Shown: in pieces, positions 11,475 to 21,935 of the stretch
Layout: each line of letters starts with the position of its first letter
How positions within the stretch are numbered: position 1 is the first letter of the stretch
NCBI RefSeq assembly: GCF_000143415.4
Contig: NW_003314315.1
Span: 124,001-188,000 of the forward strand
Source of the DNA: Selaginella moellendorffii
Taxonomy: Eukaryota > Streptophyta > Lycopodiopsida > Selaginellales > Selaginellaceae
Length of the DNA: 64,000 nt
Direction of reading: 5' to 3'
Made by a program: the position numbers and the translations under genes
Notes under the pieces: generated by a model
The model's database searches: none
Seen by the model: only the letters and a program-made list of their open reading frames with translations
What the model was told of the DNA's origin: nothing

Positions 11475-12194
11475 TTAATCCCTTTGCCATTCCTTAATCA
11501 CGGGTTCGTACGCCTCCGCCACGTCTACCGTACACGACTTGATCCACACGTTGCAAATCGGGCACTTTTTCTGGATCGTCGCCATTTGCACCGCGCACTC
11601 CTCACACATGAGATGGTGGCACGGCACCAGTGCTTTCGTTCTCGGCCCCTCCCCACAGACACTACACTTGGGATCCATCAACGTACTTATCCTGTAGCTG
11701 GCATACGGCTTTGGTACCGTACAGCGTACGACGAGCTGCCACCCTTCCGCCATAGCCGTGACCTTGGCCCCGAGCACGTACTTGATGGGAGGGAAGCCGT
11801 CTCTCACCGCTTCCAGCACGAGCCTTCCTTTGAAATTGCCCAAATCCCCACGGATCGTCGTGAGGATGAGATCCACTGGGGAGCCCAAGTCGAAAAGCCA
11901 GCTCCTGCCCATGCCCAAGACCGTGACCTTGGGATACTGGGGTGACGAGATTTGGAAAGAGTTGGCCGAAAGATTGTTGATGTCTTGTTGTTGTTGCTGC
12001 TGCCAGACGTTTGCTGCTAAAGGGAAGTTGTTTGAGGCGCTATTGAAGAAGAGGCGGGGGCTGTTGTGAGGAACTGGATTGCCGCTATTGTAGCCCAAGG
12101 AAGCCAAGGTCGCCTTAACTTCTTCAAAGAGAGCTGGTGGGAGGCCCGGAGGACACACTGTGTTCGTAGCACCGTTGCACCGAGAAAACGCCAT
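11475..12194 (-). CDS. RING-finger protein, left-arm copy
   Basis: A single uninterrupted frame of 239 residues starting at the ATG at 12194. The C-terminal RING is of the C3HC4 type: CSVCGEG, PCHHLMCEEC, then KKCPICNVWI (residues about 180-220). The N-terminal ~140 residues (LFEEVKATLASLGYNSG; a short Gln run; VLGMGRSWLFDLGSPVDLIL) match no domain I recognise. RINGs of this type usually act as E3 ubiquitin ligases; substrate unknown. It differs from the right-arm copy by one visible amino acid, Val for Leu before PCHH, so the duplication is recent or the arms are being homogenised. The ~70 bp upstream are shared with the twin, so both should be driven alike. Confidence 0.75.
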   Translation of the reverse strand: MAFSRCNGATNTVCPPGLPPALFEEVKATLASLGYNSGNPVPHNSPRLFFNSASNNFPLAANVWQQQQQQDINNLSANSFQISSPQYPKVTVLGMGRSWLFDLGSPVDLILTTIRGDLGNFKGRLVLEAVRDGFPPIKYVLGAKVTAMAEGWQLVVRCTVPKPYASYRISTLMDPKCSVCGEGPRTKALVPCHHLMCEECAVQMATIQKKCPICNVWIKSCTVDVAEAYEPVIKEWQRD

Positions 12195-12700
12195 TGAAAA
12201 TGAGTGAATACCTAGAAAGCTCTCGCCCCTGTTTTTATAATGCTGCGTACCTTTTCCCTAATCTTTGACTTAAATCAAAATTAGTGTTTATTTACATTTT
12301 CCTTTAATGTTGTGATTAACTCAACTAGTCTCCTAGATTTTGCTATCATTTCTTCGCTAACACTGGGGTTTTATGCCCACCAGGTTGATGATTTGTTTGT
12401 TTACGTTTTCTTTGTTCAATCATTCTATCTCAGGTACCATCAGCTTGATGCTCGAATCATGGCAATGGCTGCTGAGCGTAACTTCATCCAGGAAATCGAT
12501 AGCATCGCTTGAAAAAATGTATAAATATTGGTTCTAGAACCTCCCCGCAGCCGCATAGATAGTCAAGCTCCATATTCTTCCACTTCACACACGCCGCCAG
12601 CACCGCCATCGTCTTGAAGAGCTCTCTGCCTCGTTCGACCAGTCCGGCGTGGCCGGTTGTGGAAGTTTAGTCGACGCCAACGGAGTCTTGATCCAGCCTA
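12195..12700. other. inner end of left arm
   Basis: Shared upstream region of the RING gene, then a left-only ~57 bp segment (about 12434-12495) that reads as a coding-like tail (RIMAMAAERNFIQEIDSIA then stop). The end is a stretch whose reverse complement reads as a PPR end (VERGRELFKTIWMAVLAAC) in the partner at 13960-14060. Confidence 0.5.
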
Positions 12701-13632
12701 CTTTGATGTCCTAGAACACGATGATTCTAGCTTATGCCGTGAATGGTGAAGGCGGGCTGGATTTGGAGTTATTTGTGGAGGCTTCATGCCGAATCGAGTT
12801 ACTTTCCTTGCGACTGTAAAAGCTTGTGCGGCTTGTACAGCGGATACAACGGACAGTCTAAGGAAATCGGTGGAAAGATGGTGAAACTTACGTGCTTGGA
12901 GCTTCACTCGGAGGCAATGAAGTACGGTTGCATGTAGGATCACTTCCTGGCGAACAGTTTGATCTTCGTCTACTCGGAGTGTGGAAGCTTGACGGATTCT
13001 CAGGCTATGTGAGAACGAGGTGAAGCTGCTCTTGAGCTGTTTGGAGAATGCAAGAACAAGGGTGGACTACAAATCACGTGACTTATCTTGCAGCACTAAA
13101 GGCCTGTTTAAGCGTGGTAGCAAAGGTGGTCGGCGAACAGGTGGAAGGGAATCAAGGCTGTTGTTTCGAGAGAGTGAAAGCTATACACTCTCTAGCTGCA
13201 AATGCTGGTTTTCGTGGCGAGCAGCCTGGTGGACGCCTACGCAAAGTGTGGGAACATCGAGTATGGTCGTCAAGCTTTCGACAGGATCAAGGGTCGCAAC
13301 TTGGTGCTGTGGATTCTCGGCTATGCCGAGAACGGGGACGGAGAATCAGCTCTCGAGCTCTTCGGCCGCATGCAAACAAGGGACAGGATTCTACCAGACG
13401 CTCGAAGCTACGTTGCGGTTCTCAAGGACTGTGCTAGTGCTCCAATAAGAAACGAGGCTCGCAAGCCGGAGTTCTTGCTTAAAGGCAGAGACATCCACTC
13501 CAGAGCTGTGAACAGCGGGCTTGAGAGAACAGCGACAAAGGTGACGCAGTCTGGAGAGCAGCGGCCAGAGTTCCAGAGCAATGCTGCTCTCGCCGTTTTC
13601 CTGATAGCCCGTGATCATTGCCGTCCAGGAAA
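12648..13632. repeat. inverted repeat, PPR segment, partner 7610-8645
   Basis: Inverted counterpart of the PPR segment left of the palindrome. It lies in the spacer between the two 3.6 kb arms, so the structure is nested rather than a simple hairpin. Confidence 0.8.
12700..13560 (+). pseudogene. PPR protein fragment (+), palindrome spacer
   Basis: PPR motifs in changing frames: MILAYAVNGEGGLDLELF, a frame break before PNRVTFLATVKAC, IGGKMVKLTCLELHSEAMKY, then VASSLVDAYAKCGNIEYGR, GRNLVLWILGYAENGDGESA and SYVAVLKDCASAP. Relative to the left copy, part of the segment after the LVLW block is missing. Stops and shifts make it a pseudogene. Confidence 0.75.
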
Positions 13633-13786
13633 CTGTGTCTCGCCTGTCGAAAACTTGGCGAGCTTCTTCCAGGCTGCCACACTTGACGTACATGTCCACC
13701 AGGCAGCTCGCGACGAACAAGGCTTGTGGAAGCCTCGCAGCTATGGCAACAGGCAGAGAAAAGATCCGCAGCGCTCGACTCGACAC
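13530..13786 (-). pseudogene. PPR protein fragment (-), palindrome spacer
   Basis: On the minus strand: ALFVASCLVDMYVKCGSLEE, ARQVFDRRDTVSWTAMITGY and QENGESSIALEL. This is one and a half PPR motifs, tail to tail with the + fragment before it, the same arrangement as at 7740. Confidence 0.7.
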
Positions 13787-14060
13787 GGACCCTTTGGTGG
13801 ATTTCTACGGCAAGTGCGGCAGCATGGTGGCAGCCGAGCGAGAGTTTGCCAGTCTCACTGACAGCAGGATACAGCCATCAAGGAAACACCGGCAAGGTGT
13901 TTGAATCGTTCGAGAAGCAAGCCGGATGCTGTGACTTTCCTCTCGGTTCTCACGGCTTGCAGCCATGCCGGACAGGTCGAACGAGGCAGAGAGCTCTTCA
14001 AGACAATTTGGATGGCGGTCCTGGCGGCGTGTGTGAAATGGAAGAATATGGAGTTTGACT
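13730..14060 (+). pseudogene. PPR protein 3' fragment (+)
   Basis: Reads DPLVDFYGKCGSMVAAEREF, a shift to SHQGNTGKVFESFEKQ, another to PDAVTFLSVLTACSHAGQVE and RGRELFKTIW. The SHAG and GRELF words are typical of the last repeats of PLS-class PPR proteins. Its distal part is in the right palindrome arm. Confidence 0.7.
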
Positions 14061-14372
14061 ATCTATGCGGCTGCGGGGAGGTTCTAGAACCAATATTTAT
14101 ACATTTTTTCAAGCGATGCTACCTGAGATAGAATGATTGAACAAAGAAGACGAAAACAAACAAATCATCAACCTGGTGTGCATAAAACCCCAGTGTTAGC
14201 GAAGAAATGATAGCAACATCTAGGAGACTAGTTGCGAAGAAATCGAGTTAATCACAACATTAAAGGAAAATGTAAATAAACACTAATTTTGATTTAAGTC
14301 AAAGATTAGGGAAAAGGTACGCAGCATTATAAAAACAGGGGCGAGAGCTTTCTAGGTATTCACTCATTTTCA

Positions 14373-15092
14373 ATGGCGTTTTCTCGGTGCAACGGTGCTA
14401 CGAACACAGTGTGTCCTCCGGGCCTCCCACCAGCTCTCTTTGAAGAAGTTAAGGCGACCTTGGCTTCCTTGGGCTACAATAGCGGCAATCCAGTTCCTCA
14501 CAACAGCCCCCGCCTCTTCTTCAATAGCGCCTCAAACAACTTCCCTTTAGCAGCAAACGTCTGGCAGCAGCAACAACAACAAGACATCAACAATCTTTCG
14601 GCCAACTCTTTCCAAATCTCGTCACCCCAGTATCCCAAGGTCACGGTCTTGGGCATGGGCAGGAGCTGGCTTTTCGACTTGGGCTCCCCAGTGGATCTCA
14701 TCCTCACGACGATCCGTGGGGATTTGGGCAATTTCAAAGGAAGGCTCGTGCTGGAAGCGGTGAGAGACGGCTTCCCTCCCATCAAGTACGTGCTCGGGGC
14801 CAAGGTCACGGCTATGGCGGAAGGGTGGCAGCTCGTCGTACGCTGTACGGTGCCAAAGCCGTATGCCAGCTACAGGATAAGTACGTTGATGGATCCCAAG
14901 TGTAGTGTCTGTGGGGAGGGGCCGAGAACGAAAGCGCTGCTGCCGTGCCACCATCTCATGTGTGAGGAGTGCGCAGTGCAAATGGCGACGATCCAGAAAA
15001 AGTGCCCGATTTGCAACGTGTGGATCAAGTCGTGTACGGTAGACGTGGCGGAGGCGTACGAACCCGTGATTAAGGAATGGCAAAGGGATTAA
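14373..15092 (+). CDS. RING-finger protein, right-arm copy
   Basis: 239 residues in one frame, start ATG at 14373, stop TAA. Same layout as the left copy: unrecognised N-terminal region, short Gln run, C3HC4 RING near the C terminus, with Leu before PCHH. A promoter-like GC/AT transition with taaaaacagggg lies about 40 bp upstream and is shared by both copies. The two genes are transcribed away from each other, about 2.2 kb apart. Confidence 0.75.
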   Translation: MAFSRCNGATNTVCPPGLPPALFEEVKATLASLGYNSGNPVPHNSPRLFFNSASNNFPLAANVWQQQQQQDINNLSANSFQISSPQYPKVTVLGMGRSWLFDLGSPVDLILTTIRGDLGNFKGRLVLEAVRDGFPPIKYVLGAKVTAMAEGWQLVVRCTVPKPYASYRISTLMDPKCSVCGEGPRTKALLPCHHLMCEECAVQMATIQKKCPICNVWIKSCTVDVAEAYEPVIKEWQRD

Positions 15093-16060
15093 ACTCCTTA
15101 AAAGTGAGAAAAAGACAAAAATGAAAACTTGCATTATGGAATTAAAATTTTGACCAGATAATTACATGGCTTCGTAGCAATCACAAAAAAACGCAAGAAA
15201 TTGGACCTTGTTTTGATAAACACATGGCTCCTCTTCAAGAAGCTTTGCATCTGCATGTATATCTCACAAACTTGGTTATAACTCTCTTAGTCTTGCAATC
15301 CCATGTGCTAATAAAATTCTCCTCTTCTTGGCAATTCAAGCCTATTACAGGTAGTGGTCCAGGTAATAAGAACATTGCTACCACTTTTGTACACATTTTA
15401 ATGCTGATTTAAACATGGATTGTAAACATGCAGAGAGGATGTCTTAGTGTTAAAGGGCACCTGCTGGATGGCTAATTGCAGCAGCTACCCAAGAATGCTT
15501 ATGCATCATCAAAAGCTAGTGATGAGATTCTTAACAAGGCCTTTTTAAGGGTGCAATATATGAACAAACAAAAACAACGTTATGTGGTCATTTTTTTTAA
15601 TCTTTAATGTGTAGAAACATAGAATATGCTCCGTAAGTTAGTGTGAACCACTTTGTATATAATTTCATTGCTCAATCTCGCAAATATTTATATGATGTAG
15701 GGTTTCAGTTCTAAGGGTTTCAATAGTCATTAGAATTGGTAAAAAAAAAAACATGAAAACATGCCAATGTATATACATTTTATTACTCATTTTAAAATAA
15801 AAACGTTGTCAAAATTACTCTTAAAATAAAAATATATTATTTTTATTTTAAAAAATAATACGCATTTAAATAATATAATTATAAGTATAATATTTTATTA
15901 TAACTATTAATTAAAAATATGATCCTTATATCTGCATCCAGACTTTCTGACGATCTGGAGCAATTAGCAGCCTTTAATCTACAGTACCGTAACGACATCG
16001 GTCAGGCTAATCTTTTCTGCTTTGGCATTAGTACAGACACAAAAACTTTCGAAGACGGAT
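15093..16060. other. AT-rich spacer of right arm
   Basis: Mirror of 10331-11474 with indels. No gene seen; 3' ends of the RING gene and of the NTPase/PHD gene converge on it. Confidence 0.6.
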
Positions 16061-18349
16061 TCAGAAGGCAAACTTCCGCTTCTTGTTCACACTCACCTCC
16101 TCGTATCGAAGGACGTCCTCCACAGGATCAAAATAATTAGGTTTACACACTTCACCATCAAACTTGCACCCCTCGATGTCATTGACCATCTCGACACCCT
16201 TGGGAATCTCCATCTCCTCTGCACATGGAACGGGTGCAGTGTACCGCAGCAACACTTTGCACTGGCGAATACCTGCATTGTTCATTCCATAAGTATGAGC
16301 AGCTATGAAACGCATATATAACGAACCTTTCACAGCTTGTTTAGTTACCCTACGGGACTTGTCGCGGTAGCTCTGGAAGCCGAACCCGTCATAGTTCGAC
16401 TCCGCCAGGAAGAAGCAGAGTACAAACTCATCCGGCTTACTAGTCCCGCCATAGATATCGTTCCATGCACGGAGAGCACCGATATGTGTTTTAAGAGCTT
16501 CTGTCGATACTGGATGGCGTGGTGCTACAGTTGGTTGCGCCAGCGTCCTAGGAAGAATAGTGTAGTCCACAGCCCCATCATTCTTGATCAATGGCCTCCA
16601 AACATACTGGATAGCATCTGCACCTGCCATCATTCGCAATTAGCCAAACAATGTTAAGTGATCTCAGCGCTAACTCACCGGCCTCCAGTAAAGCAGCTTT
16701 CAGATCTCCTTCGTAATATCGCAACAGCCGCCTTGGTTCCAAATGCTCTTCTCTTTTCATGCTCTTACAGGACGAACACTGCCAAAATACTTCCAGCTCC
16801 TGCTTCTTAGTAACTCTGGTACAGCTAAAGTGGTAGCACTGCTGGCAAACATCGCATGCAATCCACTTTCCTCGGTATTTTCCTCGGGAAGGATCTTCAC
16901 GCGATTTACATTTGCTACAGTGCTTATCACCGACCTACAGCGACAAGACTTTGTAAATGTAAGAAACTAACAGTAACTCACCATAAGCACCACGGTATGC
17001 GTAGCTCCGTGCAATACATAAGCAATGGAAAGCTCCTCAAAAACAAAGCCTCGAAGCACCCCGTATTTAGGAATGTCCGACCAAGTCCGCATGAAGAACT
17101 CCAGGTCTATTGCTTTCATCCTCGTCAGAGCAAGAGTGAACTGGGCCTGGACTTTAACACTGCAAAAGTCAAGGTAGTACTCACGGAATGAAGAGCTCGC
17201 AGCCGGCTTCCGGAAATGTAACAGAGCCCGAGATATTTTCTGCCCTTGAGCTTTCTGTTTGAGGCACTCCAATAGCTGGCCGAGGTCCGTCCTAGACAAC
17301 GAGTCTCTCACGAATTCTTCCGGGTTCAATCTCTGGAAGTCATCAGACCAAAGCAAGCGCACAACGCCTCCGAACCATTTGTAGTATTCTGGAGCAGCTC
17401 TGACACGCTCGAAGCCGTCCTGCACCTGTTGCTCGAACGCCTGGATAAGTACCTTAAGATCGAAAGCTAACCCCGTTGCTGTCTCACTTTGAGTCTCGAC
17501 ATGTTTCTGCAGCATTTTCTCTACTCGTTCTTTCACCGCGGGAACTTTAGCCAAATCTGCTGGGCCAGCAAGCATGATACTTGCTCCAAAGTCGTATTCC
17601 ATGTTTGCCCACTTCTCAAGACTGCGAAGCGTTTTCTTCAGAGTTTCCAGCTCACTCGCAAGTTTCTCGTAGTGGATCCTCCACAAGTCCACCAACGCCG
17701 CGTACTCATCTTCCTCCCACGGGTACATGTACATGACAGTCTTCTTCCGATCGGGTTTGGCAGCTTTAACGTTTTCCTCGGCTGGCGAAGCCGCAAGTAA
17801 TACAACGGGTCCGATAGCACCATCTGTGGGGACTTTCTGATTTATCAGATGCCACGACGCTTTGGCAAACGTGGCCGCGGTGAAGCTGTCGCGCTTTGCC
17901 ACACGGACCGCAGTGCCTTTGAACTCCCATACGAAGCCAGCAGACTCGTAGAGAATGTGCAGCTCCAGCTTGACTTTGGAATCTCTCAACTCTATAGCGG
18001 TTCTGATGATGAAGTACCAAAGGAACGCTGACTTGCCCACACCCGAATTCCCGTTTATGTGGCAAATCCAGTCGTTGGCAGAAAACCCAGACTCTGAGCA
18101 GATCTGGCAAAATAAGGAGTCAAACATCCTCCTTACGTACAAGCTGGACAGTCTCTTGTCTGCCGAGACCGAGATGGGATTAAACATCTTGATAACCTTG
18201 CCCGCTGCAATGTCCTCCCGCTTCAAACTCCAGACATAGCTCCACCAAGACTGTAGCGATTCCAGCTCTGCGGCGAGCGCACACAAATCAGGCAACGAAC
18301 ATAGCCCAGCTACACTCCACTTACCGTCTGGCCCCAACTCAGCGCTCAT
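16061..18349 (-). CDS. P-loop NTPase with PHD finger, Crinkler/RHS-like
   Basis: Three exons in phase: 18349-16982 (456 codons), 16934-16679 and 16623-16061. A further in-frame 54 bp segment near 16290 with GT...AG ends could also be spliced. Walker A is GNSGVGKS at residues 100-107. After it come LELHILYES and a MYMYPWEEDEYAALVDLW segment; the last is reminiscent of the NTPase domain of Crinkler and trypanosome RHS proteins, an assignment by resemblance only. Exon 2 encodes a complete C4HC3 PHD finger (CSKC, CDVC, CYHFSC, CSSC). The C-terminal ~185 residues (KPDEFVLCFFLAESNYDGF) are unrecognised. An NTPase joined to a histone-reading finger suggests a chromatin- or DNA-associated role. The 5' third lies outside the palindrome; the start codon is 214 bp from divergent UFL1. 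Confidence 0.7.
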
Positions 18350-18563
18350 CCTGTGCCAACTTCAAAGTTGATTTGACCTGTTGTTAGCTTTAGGGTTTGT
18401 TATAAGACGCATCTTTCTAGAATCTAGGGTTTAAAGAGACGATAGCGGAAGAAATCAAGCTAGGAATCGATCGATCGATCCACACAATGCGGTTGAGGTG
18501 AAGGCGTGGATCGTCTCGATCGCCCCCTCCATCGAACTGGAACAACCCTAGAATATTTCAGCT
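18350..18563. promoter_or_regulatory. divergent promoter with CinA-like exon-1 relic
   Basis: The space between the NTPase/PHD start and the UFL1 start. From about 18450 it matches 6630-6790: aatcaagctaggaatcgatc, the gatcgatc run, cacaatgcgg, then a deleted remnant of the CinA-like first exon (gaggtgaag, cgtggatcg.ctcgatcgcc, tccatcgaa.tggaa). The CinA-like ATG context is gone here. Confidence 0.7.
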
Positions 18564-21500
18564 ATGGATGCCGAGCTCCGGGAGCTGGAGCGCCTGTTCG
18601 AGGCGGCGCAGCAGGCCAAGCCGACCGCGCGGCTCTCAGAGCGCAGCGTTGTGGAGCTCGTCGTCAAGCTCCAGCAGCTGGGAATCCTCGATGCCGATCT
18701 CTTGCACACCGTCTCCGGCAAGGAGTACATCACTCAGGTATGGCTCCTCATCCAAGGATTCCTCCAATCCGGAAATATTTCGGCAGGATCGCTTGCGGCA
18801 GGAGATGGAGGCCGAGATCAATCGCCTGGGCCGTGTCTCGCTCGTGGATTTGGCGTCCTTGGTCGGCGTCGATCTCTTCCATTGCGAGCGCCAGGCCGAC
18901 CAGATCGTGAGCAGCTCGCCGGAGCTCATGCTCGTGCAAGGCGAGGTGGTCTCGACCAAGTACTGGGATAATCTGGCGGAGGAGGTGAACGAGACTTTGC
19001 AAGAGGCCAGCCAAGTCTCTCTCGGAGAGCTTGCAAGACGGTATGGTGTTGGAGCGGAGCTCTTGACTGGGATGCTCTCGTCCCGGATAGGTACCATTGT
19101 AAGAAGCGTGTTCTTGGATTTTTGGTAGATCATCTAAGGCTGGAACTTTTTTCTTTTCTTTTTTCTCGATAGATTCACGCGAAGTTGGAAGGAGGCCAAC
19201 TCTATACTCCAGCATACGTTGCTCGAGTGAAAGCCACGGTTCGCGGAGCTTTGAGAGCCATCACAGTGCCTACGTCCTTGCAAAGTGTGTGGAACCTTTT
19301 GCAAGGTTTGCTTCGAGATAGAGACGATGGTGGTAATGTCACTGGAGAGCACAGCTTGTTTCATATGGTGTTGAACGAGCTTGTCGCGGAGGAAGCGGTG
19401 AAAGGTACTCTTCGTGGATCAGTCTGGACACCAGCGGTAAGAACACTCTTTTCTCTTTTCAGAGATTAACTATTCTATGGTGTCAGGTGTTCGCTCACTC
19501 GCAACGTGAAAGTGTTGAAGCATTCTATTCTCAGGTGCTCTGCTTGGTTTGTCTCTCTTTATACAAGCTTATTCATGTTTGAGTTTCAGAACTCCTACAT
19601 TACTTATGATGCTCTTCAGAAGCTTAACATCTCTCAGCCCAGGCAATACTTGCAGGTAAGTTATCTCACATGTCCTTTCGCTTATTAATTTTGCTTCAGA
19701 CTAAATATCCAGAAGGCATCGCTTTGGACAATGTATTTGTTCACAATTCCTTCATAAGTTTGCTGGATTCAGCTGCGGAAGAGTCAGTCAAAGGGGGAGG
19801 ATGGTAATTCGAATTCGGCTAGGCTATGTACAAATGAAATGGTTCTTTCAGGTTGGATGCCCTTGACGTCCTTCCATCAACTTTTGGATGCTCAGATTCT
19901 GGAAAGCTGCTACTTTTGTGCCCATTCGTACAACGAGCGTTGAAGGTACATTATGACTGGGAGCCTTATTTGGAGTTTACATTGTATATGTCGATTTACA
20001 GGATTCAACAGCGACCCTTGTGGCCGAAACATGCATCGTCGGTACAGGCTTTGTAAAGGTCTCTAGTTAAGTGGCTGCCATCATTTTCTAACTCGATGAA
20101 TTTGGACAGGCACTGCTGGAAAAGTTTCAAAATATGTTACGAGAGATTCAAGACAAAACATTTTCGACGCTTGAAGTGAAACTCGAAGCGGAACCTGAGC
20201 CTGAGCTGGACGAGAATGAAACAAAGCCGTTTGCTTCAAGATCGAAGAAGAACGACAAGAAGCAAAAGGATAATAGTATCCGAAAAGAAGAAGAAAACGA
20301 AGAAAAGTCGGGGAAAAGTAAGAAGAAGACAGCAAGACACAAGTCAAGCAAGACACCATCTGTTAAAGAAGCAGTGCCTTCAAAGGCGAGAAAGGGCTCT
20401 CCTGCGGACGAGATGGATCTTTTGGCTGAAGAGAAGCTATCAAAGAAAATCATCGAATGGTATCCAGACCTTGAGGCTGATGGAACAGGTATCGTCCATC
20501 TGTAAATCCACTTCTAACTCTGACCGAGCAACATTGTGTGCAGAGGATGGCGATACAGGTGTTCTTGCAAAATGTTTGGCTGATCAACTGCGACCACAGT
20601 TGATCTCATACATGACGTCCCTCAAGCGTGCTTATCTTGGAGCGAACACAGAGGAGAGGAGAAAACGGATAGATGCACTGCAGCGCAAAATTGATGAGGT
20701 TGTATTTCTGTATGTTTTGGAAATTTCTGATATATCTGCAACAGGATTATGCTAATCTGCAGCTGTTCTCAAAGGCAATAGAGCTGTTTGAAGATGACAA
20801 GGGAATGGAAGTCGGTATTGCTGAGCTCTTTTATTACAGGCTAACAATAGATATTTGCAGGCTGTCTTGCACAAGCATCTGTTGCGTTCAACTGCTTCCG
20901 AAATAGCGGATGTTTTCCTAGAAACACAGGTTTTACCGAAATTCAATTGAGCACTTATGATTCTTATTGTATCCATTTGCAGGCTTTGGAACATAGGATA
21001 GAAAATGCCGAAAGTGCTGGAGCTCAACCTTGCAAGCCATTTTCGATGGCAGTGAGGATGTCCCTGGTATGATAGTCCCTGTGGTGACACTGACTCATCT
21101 TATCTTATCAGGCCAAAAATCTACCTGAACCTCTCTCCTCTGCAGCAACTGAGATGGTGGCGTCTCTGGAAGGAAAGGTGTGCTTTAATATCTACCATAT
21201 CCATATCCGCTGTCACTAACACGAGAGAAATCTTCCTAGAACATTGGAGCATTTGATTCTGCTCTTGAAGCGAGCGTCACGGAAAGGTACGCAAACTGGG
21301 CGAATTATAAATGCTAAATGCCTCCAGTTGGGTGTTCTTGTAGTGGGCTACGTGTGAGAAAGCTTGACAAGAAGGGAGAACGATCATTGTTCTTTGCATA
21401 TCGAAAGGTTAGCGATATGGTTGTAGCAAAATTGGCAACGACAAGTCCTTTTTATCCAGAGCCTCTCAGAACAAGTGAACCAAGAACAAGATCCCATCGC

Positions 21501-21935
21501 TCTCCTGCCAAAAGTGGTCGCTTTGCTATACGTCCAGGTGAATATTCCCCACTTTCTCCAGTCTTACAAATTCTAGTACTTACTTTGAAAGGTCCACGGC
21601 CGCGCCCTCCAAGCTCCCGGTCGAGCAATGTCGTCGGCGGTGTCTCGACTAAAGGTACGGCCTTTGATTAAAGACTGTTTCTTCGCGGCTACATAACTCG
21701 CCGTGACTGTAGAGCGCAATCCCTGACAAGGCATTTAGTACACTGGATCAGTATCTTTCGGAAACAGTCTCGTTGCTATCCAGCAGCGCCACTGATGTAC
21801 GCTATAATCTTCCAGCTGGTCCACTTTCTCACACCGCTGTACCTGCAGGATTCCAAAAAGGCTCGTCTCGCGGAGCGCATGGATGAGCTGAGAGCATTAA
21901 CTCGCACCACCAAAGACACCAAAGATAAGATATAA
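18564..21935 (+). CDS. UFL1: UFM1-protein ligase 1 (UFL1) homolog
   Basis: Twenty exons were rebuilt: 18564-18737, 18787-19098, 19173-19436, 19487-19534, 19590-19655, 19700-19803, 19852-19945, 20002-20058, 20110-20488, 20544-20698, 20745-20810, 20861-20929, 20983-21066, 21112-21177, 21240-21286, 21344-21407, 21460-21537, 21592-21654, 21713-21796, 21849-21935. The sum is 2361 nt, 786 residues, the usual UFL1 size. Hallmarks are the N-terminal winged-helix region (ELVVKLQQLGILDADLLHTV; SGKEYIT), the helical repeats, a Lys/Glu-rich low-complexity linker (residues about 400-490) and the C-terminal QAPGRAMSSAVSRLKAIPDK segment. UFL1 is the E3-like enzyme that transfers UFM1 to target proteins at the ER and ribosomes. 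The exon-11 donor GTCGGT is weak, but the flanking frame fits. Confidence 0.93.

Larger units (their letters stand above)
9056..12655. repeat. left arm of ~3.6 kb palindrome
   Basis: This arm pairs in inverted orientation with about 13958-17563. The match starts at the agatttggctaaagttcccg block near 9066 (partner near 17550). It passes through the NTPase/PHD gene, an AT-rich spacer and the RING gene, and ends in PPR-like sequence near 12650 (partner near 13960). Arm differences: internal deletions in the left NTPase/PHD copy and a ~57 bp segment at about 12434-12495 found only on the left. Confidence 0.85.
13958..17563. repeat. right arm of ~3.6 kb palindrome
   Basis: Inverted partner of 9056-12655; contains the intact RING copy and the 3' two thirds of the intact NTPase/PHD gene. 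That gene continues beyond the arm to 18349, so the right side looks like the source and the left arm a truncated inverted copy. Confidence 0.85.

Noticed and set aside
11484-11945. Plus-strand frame opposite the left RING gene, and its mirror at 14622-15134
   Set aside because: Shadow of the RING gene; no family likeness, while the sense frame has a perfect RING.
21318-21671. Separate 117-codon gene at the UFL1 3' end
   Set aside because: It is intron plus out-of-frame exon sequence; the UFL1 C terminus (YVQ-VHGRALQAPGRA) is recovered by splicing in another frame.
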